This document shows, in pieces, positions 57,796 to 64,000 of a DNA stretch of 64,000 nucleotides (positions within the stretch are counted from its first letter, which is position 1; every line of letters starts with the position of its first letter). The notes beneath the pieces were generated by a model. It had not been told where the DNA came from. It saw only the letters and a list, made by a program, of their open reading frames with translations, and ran no database searches. Source of the DNA: Streptomyces actinomycinicus (GTDB lineage: Bacteria; Actinomycetota; Actinomycetes; Streptomycetales; Streptomycetaceae); NCBI RefSeq assembly GCF_016741775.1, contig NZ_JAERRK010000012.1, positions 62,001 to 126,000 on the forward strand. The letters are read 5' to 3'. The position numbers and the translations under genes were made by a program.

Positions 57796-59703
57796 TCACA
57801 CGGGCAGGAGGCGCAGCACGGACCGACCCGATGCACCCACGCCCACCCCCGCGTCCACCCCCGCGCCCGTCTCCTCGTCCACGCCCCCGCCGCCCTGCTC
57901 GCCCGCGCACGCGTACGTGCCCGCGCCCGTCTCCTCGTCCACGCCCCCGCCGCCCTGCCGGCCCGCGCACGCGTACGCGTCCTCGCTCCCCTCCAGCTCC
58001 AGCACCCACACCTCGTTCTCGCCCTCGCGCAGTACCGGGCCGGGGACGTACAGGGACCGCTGGGGGCCGACCGACCAGTAGCGGCCCAGGGCGAAACCGT
58101 TGATCCAGACGAAACCGCGCGTACGGCCGGACAGCTCCAGCCGGGCGTCCCCGGCGCCGCGCACCGTGACCGTGCCCCGGTACAGCCCCGGCTCCCCCCG
58201 CCCGGTCGGCGCACCGAACGGCACCTCCGCCACGCCGCCGGTGAACGCGTCGAGGTCCAGCCCGCGCGCGCGTACCCCGTGCAGATACTGCCGCTCGTGC
58301 AGGACACCGCCGGTGATGCCCTTCGCCTCGCCGAACCGCGGCCCGTAGTTCACCCGCCCCAGGGACTCCACCCACAGCTCCACCCGCGCGGGACCCGCCA
58401 CGGGCTCCTCGAGCCGCGGGTCCTCCTCGGTGAGCACCCCGGCCCGCTCGCCGTCGACGTACACCACCGCGAGGTCCCGCAGCCCGCGCACGGTCAGCGG
58501 GTACGGCCGCCGCGGGCCCGGCACCTCGACCGCGTAGCGGACCAGGCCCCGGGTGATCCCGAGTTCCTCGAAGGTGGGCGGCACGGGCGTGACCGTCTCG
58601 GTGCCGCCCAGCGTCTCCAGGACGGCGGACAGCGGTGCCCAGCCGGTGAGCGTGACTTCGGCCGGGGCGGCCAGCACGGCGGGCTGCGGCGGCAGGCCGG
58701 GCAGCGGGCCGGGGCGGCACTCGGCGAGCACCTCGCGGAAGCGCCAGAACTTCTCGGTGGGGCGGCCGTACTCGTCCACGGGCGCGTCGTAGTCGTACGA
58801 GGTCACGTCCGGCTCCAGCGGACCCTCGTGCAGCTCTCCGCCGCCCCGGTTGGCACCCGCCCAGCCCCCGAAACTCGTGCCGCCGTGCGCCATGTACAGG
58901 TTCACGGAGGCCCCGCACTCCAGGATCTCGCGCAGCGCCCCCGCGGCCTCCGCAGGGTCGCGTACGACGTGCTCGCCGGCCCAGTGGTCGAACCAGCCGC
59001 ACCAGAACTCCATGCACATCAGCGGGCCTTCGGGCCGGTGCCGGCGCAGCGTCTCGAAGGCCTCGCGCGCGTGGGAGCCGAAATTCACCGTGGCGAGCAC
59101 CCCGGGCAGCGAGCCGCCGGTCAGCATGTGGTCCTCGGGGCCGTCCGAGGTGAACAGCGGCACCGTGACCCCCTCGGCCCGCAACAGCCCGGCCAGCTCC
59201 CGCAGGTAGCCGGCGTCACTGCCGTGGCTGCCGTACTCGTTCTCCACCTGGACCATGAGCACCGGGCCGCCGCGGCCGAGCTGGCGGGGCACGATCTCGC
59301 GCAGCAGTTCCCGGAACCAGTTCCGGACGTGGAACATGTAGCGTTCGTCGCCCGTACGCGCGCGCGTGCCCGTCTCGCCGGTCAGCCACGCCGGCAGGCC
59401 GCCGTTCTCCCACTCGGCACAGATGTAGGGCCCCGGCCGCACGACGGCCCACAGCCCCGCCTCCCGCACGGCGTCCAGGAACCGGCCGACCGCCTGCACG
59501 TCCCGGGAGGTGCCCGGCCGCGGCTGGTGCAGATTCCACGGGACGTACGTCTCCACGCAGTTCAGGCCCATCGCCCGGAGCATCGCCAGCCGGTGCCCCC
59601 ACTGCGCCTCGTGCACCCGGAAGTAGTGCAGCGCGCCGGACAGCAGCCGTACCGGACGCCCGTCCAGCAGGAAGCCGGATTCCCCCACCCCGAACTCGTT
59701 CAT
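57796..59703 (-). CDS. GH35 beta-galactosidase
   Basis: 635 aa. Family 35 TIM barrel: SGALHYFRVHEAQWGHRLAMLRAMGLNCVETYVPWNLH, RPGPYICAEWENGGLPAWL, VQVENEYGS with the acid/base Glu, and CMEFWCGWFDHWAG with the nucleophile Glu. Followed by beta domains and GRYWSVGPQRSLYVPG. Near the C-terminus a 20-residue block (GGGGVDEETGAG core) is duplicated and interrupts the jelly roll. No signal peptide, so probably intracellular. ATG 59703 chosen; a GTG at 59718 lacks space for a ribosome site. Confidence 0.93.
   Translation of the reverse strand: MNEFGVGESGFLLDGRPVRLLSGALHYFRVHEAQWGHRLAMLRAMGLNCVETYVPWNLHQPRPGTSRDVQAVGRFLDAVREAGLWAVVRPGPYICAEWENGGLPAWLTGETGTRARTGDERYMFHVRNWFRELLREIVPRQLGRGGPVLMVQVENEYGSHGSDAGYLRELAGLLRAEGVTVPLFTSDGPEDHMLTGGSLPGVLATVNFGSHAREAFETLRRHRPEGPLMCMEFWCGWFDHWAGEHVVRDPAEAAGALREILECGASVNLYMAHGGTSFGGWAGANRGGGELHEGPLEPDVTSYDYDAPVDEYGRPTEKFWRFREVLAECRPGPLPGLPPQPAVLAAPAEVTLTGWAPLSAVLETLGGTETVTPVPPTFEELGITRGLVRYAVEVPGPRRPYPLTVRGLRDLAVVYVDGERAGVLTEEDPRLEEPVAGPARVELWVESLGRVNYGPRFGEAKGITGGVLHERQYLHGVRARGLDLDAFTGGVAEVPFGAPTGRGEPGLYRGTVTVRGAGDARLELSGRTRGFVWINGFALGRYWSVGPQRSLYVPGPVLREGENEVWVLELEGSEDAYACAGRQGGGGVDEETGAGTYACAGEQGGGGVDEETGAGVDAGVGVGASGRSVLRLLPV
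57861..57980. repeat. 60-bp tandem duplication inside the GH35 gene
   Basis: 57861-57920 and 57921-57980 match at 56 of 60 positions. The unit is 20 codons, so the frame is kept. Confidence 0.95.
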
Positions 59704-59787
59704 GCTCCTCAGCCTCACCTCTTCCGGCGATCGGCACCATGGACGAAGATCGGCGCTGCTTGGACAAAAGTCCCTGCGTACGTCCGT

Positions 59788-59886
59788 GACAGGCGGACAG
59801 TCGGACAGGCGGACGGACGGACGGACGGGCAGGCAGTCAGGTGGACGGGCAGGCAGGCAGTCAGGCGGACGGGCAGGCAGGCCGCC
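59788..59886. repeat. GGAC/AGGC microsatellite-like repeat before the AraC gene
   Basis: Runs of GGAC and AGGC; larger units of 20, 24 and 20 bp start at 59823, 59843 and 59867 (GGACGGGCAGGCAG...). It fills most of the divergent gap between the GH35 and AraC genes. Confidence 0.88.
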
Positions 59887-59906
59887 GGCGCCGGGGAGGA
59901 GCGCGG

Positions 59907-60797
59907 ATGTACCAGACCTGGATGCGGTTCTTCAGCCCCGGCCCCGTCCACCACCGCCTCGGCCTGGTCTGCCTCGGTGTCGGACTGCAGCACGGCACGC
60001 TGCCCACGGTCGGCCCGCGCACCCTCGACCACCACGTGGCCGTCGTGATCAGCTCCGGCGGCGGCTGGTACCGGGGCGCCGACGGCCGCCGCACGACCGT
60101 GACCGCGCCCGCACTGCTGTGGCTCACCCCCGGCGTGCCCCACCACTACGCCCCCGACCGGGACACCGGCTGGGACGAGGGCTTCGTCGACTTCACCGGC
60201 CCCGCAACGGCGGCCTACACCGAACTCGGCCACATCGAGCCCGACCGGCCCGTCGTCCCGCTCTCCGACGCCTCCGGACCCCGCACGGTCATCGCCCGCA
60301 TCGCCCGGGCAGCCCGCCGCGGCAACCCGCTGCTGGAGGTGGAGACCGGCGCCGCCGTCCACGAACTCCTCGTCGCCCTGCGCCGCGCCCGCGCCGACCT
60401 CGCCCCCGACGGCGACGAGCTGCTCCAGGCACTCGCCCGGGACGCCTGCACGCCGATGAGCGTCGCCGGCCACGCCGCCCGGCACGGGATGACCACCGCC
60501 GAGCTGCGCAGCGCGGTCCGCCGGGCCGCCGGGTGCAGCCCCAAGGACTACCTCCTGGGCATCCGCCTCGGCCGCGCCAAGGAACTGCTCGCCGCCACCG
60601 AGCTGCCCGTCGCGGCCGTCGCACGCCGCGTCGGGTACGACGACCCCGCCTACTTCTCCCGGCTGTTCACCCGCCGCGTGGGCCTCGCCCCCGTGCGCTT
60701 CCGCGCCCAGCAGGGCCGCAGCGTCCCCGGCGGCTGGAGCGACCGCGTCCCGGACCCGGACGATCCGCCGATGATCCAGTCCCCGGACACCCCGTGA
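59907..60797 (+). CDS. AraC-family transcription regulator
   Basis: 296 aa. N-terminal cupin-like ligand domain (TLDHHVAVVISSGGGWYRG; LLWLTPGVPHHYAPD), C-terminal two-HTH AraC domain from about 190 (MSVAGHAARHGMTTAELRSAVRRAAGCSPKDYLLGIRLGRAKELL and VAAVARRVGYDDPAYFSRLFTRRVGLAPVRFR). GGGGAGGA lies 6 nt before ATG 59907. Divergent from the beta-galactosidase, so it is probably its sugar-responsive regulator. Confidence 0.92.
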   Translation: MYQTWMRFFSPGPVHHRLGLVCLGVGLQHGTLPTVGPRTLDHHVAVVISSGGGWYRGADGRRTTVTAPALLWLTPGVPHHYAPDRDTGWDEGFVDFTGPATAAYTELGHIEPDRPVVPLSDASGPRTVIARIARAARRGNPLLEVETGAAVHELLVALRRARADLAPDGDELLQALARDACTPMSVAGHAARHGMTTAELRSAVRRAAGCSPKDYLLGIRLGRAKELLAATELPVAAVARRVGYDDPAYFSRLFTRRVGLAPVRFRAQQGRSVPGGWSDRVPDPDDPPMIQSPDTP

Positions 60798-60831
60798 GAC
60801 AGGGCCACCGCAGCGCATAGGGTTGACGGTC

Positions 60832-61182
60832 ATGACCACCAGCAACCCCGGCACCGGTTCCGTGGACCCCGACGTCCGCCAGGAACTGGATCGGCTGCGC
60901 GACAGCATCGACAACATCGACGCGGCCGTCGTCCACATGCTCGCCGAACGCTTCAAGTGCACCCAGCAGGTCGGCCGGCTCAAGGCGCTGCACAAGCTGC
61001 CGCCCGCCGACCCGGCCCGCGAGTCCCGGCAGATCGACCGGCTGCGCAGCCTCGCCGAGAACGCCAAGCTCGACCCGGCGTTCGCCGAGAAGTTCCTCAA
61101 CTTCATCATCGCCGAGGTGATCCGGCACCACGAGCGGATCGCCGAGGACACCCACAACGGGCAGCCCGCGCAGCAGGACTGA
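60832..61182 (+). CDS. Chorismate mutase, AroQ type
   Basis: 116 aa. All-helical chorismate to prephenate isomerase: DVRQELDRLRDSIDNIDAAVVHMLAERF, QVGRLKA with the active-site Arg and Lys, ESRQIDRL, and AEVIRHHERI. No signal peptide, so the cytosolic form. ATG 60832 lies 8 nt after TAGGGT (60818-60823), likely leaderless; the frame upstream adds only MTV. Confidence 0.93.
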   Translation: MTTSNPGTGSVDPDVRQELDRLRDSIDNIDAAVVHMLAERFKCTQQVGRLKALHKLPPADPARESRQIDRLRSLAENAKLDPAFAEKFLNFIIAEVIRHHERIAEDTHNGQPAQQD

Positions 61183-61261
61183 CCACCGGCGCGCAGGGGA
61201 CAAAAGCCGTAATCCGGCCCACCCCTGTGCGCTGTCGGTCCCATCAGGCAGCATGGCCTGC

Positions 61262-63772
61262 ATGTCCGTACTCACGCGCGACGAAGCGCAGCTCCGAGCA
61301 CAGTTCCTCGACGTCCACCGCTACACGGTCGAACTGGACCTCACGACCGGTGACGAGACCTTCGACTCCCGCACCGTGATCCGGTTCACCGCCCGGACCG
61401 ACGGGGACACGTTCGTCGAGCTGAAGCCCGCCCAGCTGCGCACGGTCACGCTCGACGGACAGCCGCTCGACCCCGAGTCGCTGGACGAGAACAGGCTGCC
61501 GCTGAAGAACCTCACCGCCGGCGAGCACGAACTGCGCGTCGACGCCGTCATGCGCTACTCCCGCACCGGCGAGGGCATGCACCGCTTCACCGACCCCAGC
61601 GACGGCGAGACGTACGTCTACACCCAGATGTTCATGGACGACGTCCAGCGCGTCTTCGCCGCCTTCGACCAGCCCGACCTCAAGGCCGTCTTCGAGGTCT
61701 CGGCCAAGGCGCCCGAGGGCTGGACCGTCCTCGCCAACGGCGTCACCGAGCACCGCGGCGACGGCCTCTGGCAGGCCGCGACCACCCCGCTGATCTCCAC
61801 CTACCTGGTCGCCGTCGCCGCCGGCCCCTGGCACTCGGTGCACAGCGAGCACCGCGGCCTGCCCTTCGGCATCCACTGCCGCCGCTCCCTCGCACCCCAC
61901 CTCGACACCGACGCCGACGAGATCCTCGACATCACGCGCGCGTGCTTCGACCGCTACCACGAGAAGTTCGAGGAGCCGTACCCCTTCGACTCCTACGACC
62001 AGGCCTTCGTCCCCGAGTTCAACGCGGGCGCCATGGAGAACCCCGGCCTCGTCACCTTCCGCGACGACTTCGTCTACCGCTCCGCCGTCACCGACACCGA
62101 GCGGCAGACCCGCGCTATGGTCATCGCGCACGAGATGGCCCACATGTGGTTCGGCGACCTCGTCACCCTCAAGTGGTGGGACGACATCTGGCTGAACGAG
62201 TCCTTCGCCGAGTACATGGGCTACCAGACCACCGCGGAGGCCACCCGCTTCACCGACCCCTGGACCGAGTTCGGCGTCACCCGCAAGGCCTGGGGCTACG
62301 ACGCCGACCAGCGGCCCACCACCCACCCGGTCGCCCCCGAGAACGTCGACGACACGGCCTCCGCCCTGCTCAACTTCGACGGCATCTCCTACGCCAAGGG
62401 CGCCTCCGCCCTGCGCCAGCTGGCCGTCTGGCTGGGCGAGAAGGACTTCCTCGCCGGCATCAACACCCACTTCGCCCGGCACAAGTTCGGCAACGCCACC
62501 CTCGCCGACTTCATCGACTCCCTCGCCTCCGCCACCGACCGCGACGTGCACGCCTGGGCCGACACCTGGCTGAGCACCACCGGCGTCGACACGCTCACCC
62601 CGGCCGTCGTCTCCGCCGAGGGCACCTGCAGCCTCACCGTCGACCACGCGGGCAGCCGCCCGCACCGCCTGAGCGCCGGACTGTACGACCACGACGTCGC
62701 CGACGCCGGCCGGCTGGTGCTGCGCGAGCGCATCTCCCTCGACATCCCGCAGACCGCCCCGCAGCCCATCGGCAAGCGCCCCGCCCTCGTCCTGCTCAAC
62801 GACGGCGACCTCACCTACGCCAAGGTCCGCTTCGACGCCGGCTCCTTCGAGACCCTGCGCACCGGCCTGTCCGGCCTGCCCGACCCGCTCACCCGCGCGG
62901 TCGTCTGGAACGCCCTCAGGGACGCCGTCCGCGACGGCGAACTGCCGCCCGCCGCCTACCTGGAGACGGCCCGCGCCCACCTGCCCCACGAGACCGACCT
63001 GGCCGTCGTCCAGGGCGTCCTCGCCTTCGCCGCCGGCCAGATCACCGACCAGTACCTCCCGCCGGAGGACCGTCCCGCCGCCCTGGCCACGCTCGCCTCC
63101 CTCTGCCGCGACCTGCTGCGGCGCACCGAGGACGGCGAGCACCCCGGCCTGCGGCTGATCGCCGTACGCCACCTGATCGGCGTGGCCGCCCACCCGGAGA
63201 CCATCGCCGCCTGGCTCGCCGACGGCACCGTGCCCGGCGGCCCGGAACTCGACCCCGAGCTGCGCTGGCGCATCCTCGCCCGGCTCGCCGTACTCGGCGC
63301 CACCGACGAGAGCGCCATCGCCGCAGAACTGGAGCGCGACCCGAGCGCCACCGGCCAGGAAGGCGCCGCCCGCTGCCGCGCCGCCCTGCCCGACCCGGCC
63401 GCCAAGCGCGCGGCCTGGGAGGCGATGTTCGCCGGCGACGACCTGTCCAACTACCTCTTCACCGCCACCGCCCAGGGCTTCTGGCAGCCCGAACAGGCCG
63501 AACTGGTACGGGAGTACGTCCCCCGCTTCTACGAGGACGCGGTCGCCGTCGCCGCCCGCCGCGGCCCCGCCATAGCGGTCGCCGCCGGCCGCTGGTGCTT
63601 CCCGGCCCACGCCGTCGACGCCGGCCACGTGCGGTCCGGCGAGGCCTGTCTGCGCGACGCCGACCTCACCCCGGCCCTGCGCCGCACCCTCGCCGACCGG
63701 CTGGACGACCTGTCCCGCGCCCTGAAGGTGCGCGACGGGCAGGGCGACCGGGCGGCCGCGCAGCGGGCGTAG
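61262..63772 (+). CDS. pepN: Aminopeptidase N (M1 family)
   Basis: 836 aa. Zinc peptidase that removes N-terminal residues. GAMENPG at 256-262 (substrate anchor), HEMAHMWFGD with His290, Glu291 and His294, and NESFAEY with Glu about 313. The C-terminal helical ERAP1-like domain is complete. ATG 61262 lies 7 nt after CAGCAT (61249-61254); the earlier ATG at 61253 overlaps that hexamer. Confidence 0.95.
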   Translation: MSVLTRDEAQLRAQFLDVHRYTVELDLTTGDETFDSRTVIRFTARTDGDTFVELKPAQLRTVTLDGQPLDPESLDENRLPLKNLTAGEHELRVDAVMRYSRTGEGMHRFTDPSDGETYVYTQMFMDDVQRVFAAFDQPDLKAVFEVSAKAPEGWTVLANGVTEHRGDGLWQAATTPLISTYLVAVAAGPWHSVHSEHRGLPFGIHCRRSLAPHLDTDADEILDITRACFDRYHEKFEEPYPFDSYDQAFVPEFNAGAMENPGLVTFRDDFVYRSAVTDTERQTRAMVIAHEMAHMWFGDLVTLKWWDDIWLNESFAEYMGYQTTAEATRFTDPWTEFGVTRKAWGYDADQRPTTHPVAPENVDDTASALLNFDGISYAKGASALRQLAVWLGEKDFLAGINTHFARHKFGNATLADFIDSLASATDRDVHAWADTWLSTTGVDTLTPAVVSAEGTCSLTVDHAGSRPHRLSAGLYDHDVADAGRLVLRERISLDIPQTAPQPIGKRPALVLLNDGDLTYAKVRFDAGSFETLRTGLSGLPDPLTRAVVWNALRDAVRDGELPPAAYLETARAHLPHETDLAVVQGVLAFAAGQITDQYLPPEDRPAALATLASLCRDLLRRTEDGEHPGLRLIAVRHLIGVAAHPETIAAWLADGTVPGGPELDPELRWRILARLAVLGATDESAIAAELERDPSATGQEGAARCRAALPDPAAKRAAWEAMFAGDDLSNYLFTATAQGFWQPEQAELVREYVPRFYEDAVAVAARRGPAIAVAAGRWCFPAHAVDAGHVRSGEACLRDADLTPALRRTLADRLDDLSRALKVRDGQGDRAAAQRA

Positions 63773-63880
63773 GACCGACGACGTAGGGCGCGGCTGGTCC
63801 CTGCCGACGATGCGCGGGGCCGGCCGCCCTTCCTAGGCTCGGACGGTCGACGACCAGACCGAGCCCCCGGAGGCAGCCCC

Positions 63881-64000
63881 GTGATCGTAGTGACCGGAGC
63901 GACCGGCAACGTCGCCCGTGCCCTCCTCGACCGTCTCCTCGCCGCGGGACAGCCCGTCCGGGCCCTGACCCGGGACCCGCAGCGGGCCGCGCTCCCCGAG
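63881..64000 (+). CDS. NmrA/NAD(P)-binding reductase, 5' part
   Basis: 40 residues visible; cut by the window end. VIVVTGATGNVARALLDRLLAAGQPVRALTRDP is the Rossmann start of NmrA-like or atypical SDR proteins. GTG 63881 has GGAGG about 8 nt before it, and TAGGCT at 63834-63839 is a likely -10 with a short leader. Function unknown. Confidence 0.82.
   Translation, partial: MIVVTGATGNVARALLDRLLAAGQPVRALTRDPQRAALPE

Overview
The window is high-GC (about 72 percent) DNA from an actinobacterial chromosome, almost certainly a Streptomyces. Signs are the GTG/TTG starts, strong third-position GC, PriA replacing HisA and TrpF, TrpM between trpC and trpB, mostly core-metabolism genes, and a gene order (dnaE, his genes, trp genes, lgt, gltBD) like the S. 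coelicolor core as I remember it. I saw no rRNA, tRNA, CRISPR array, prophage or insertion sequence. Many genes show a -10-like hexamer 6-8 nt before the start codon, so leaderless transcripts look common.

Layout. 1-11.6 kb: the 3' part of dnaE, a 57-aa basic mini-protein, an NYN-domain nuclease-like protein, an ABC exporter pair, a DUF2567 membrane protein, and on the minus strand YbaK, a LON-domain protein, a helical-repeat protein and a repeat-rich membrane protein. 11.8-17.5 kb: the his operon hisD-hisC-hisB-(54-aa membrane peptide)-hisH-priA-ridA-hisF, tightly overlapped. 17.6-20.6 kb: an ArsR-type regulator with a clear palindromic operator, its MFS transporter, a VOC protein and a DinB-like protein. 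20.7-29.7 kb: hisI, trpE, Trp-associated membrane proteins, trpC, trpM, trpB, trpA, a DsbA-like protein and lgt.

29.9-37.9 kb (minus): a seven-gene cluster with mostly overlapping ends holds four divergent ADP-ribosylglycohydrolases, a PfkB sugar kinase, a class III CoA-transferase and a CitE-like lyase. One of the four hydrolases has lost key metal and substrate residues. This is the least explained system here. 38.1-45.4 kb: a VIT-family metal transporter with a possible iron box, then gltB and gltD.

46.3-56.6 kb: a catabolic island that matches, gene by gene, the KstR2 regulon (steroid ring C/D, HIP-CoA degradation) of mycobacteria: two acyl-CoA dehydrogenases, an IpdF-like reductase, a TetR regulator, a FadA6-like thiolase, IpdC, IpdB, IpdA, EchA20 and two SDRs. 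Two 20-bp pseudo-palindromes in its two divergent promoter regions match each other and resemble the KstR2 site. 56.8-64 kb: a zincin with a zinc ribbon, a GH35 beta-galactosidase with a 60-bp internal duplication, an AraC regulator, chorismate mutase, aminopeptidase N and the start of an NmrA-like reductase.

Short tandem repeats recur. At least two sets begin inside the last codons and stop codon of a gene and run into its 3' flank.
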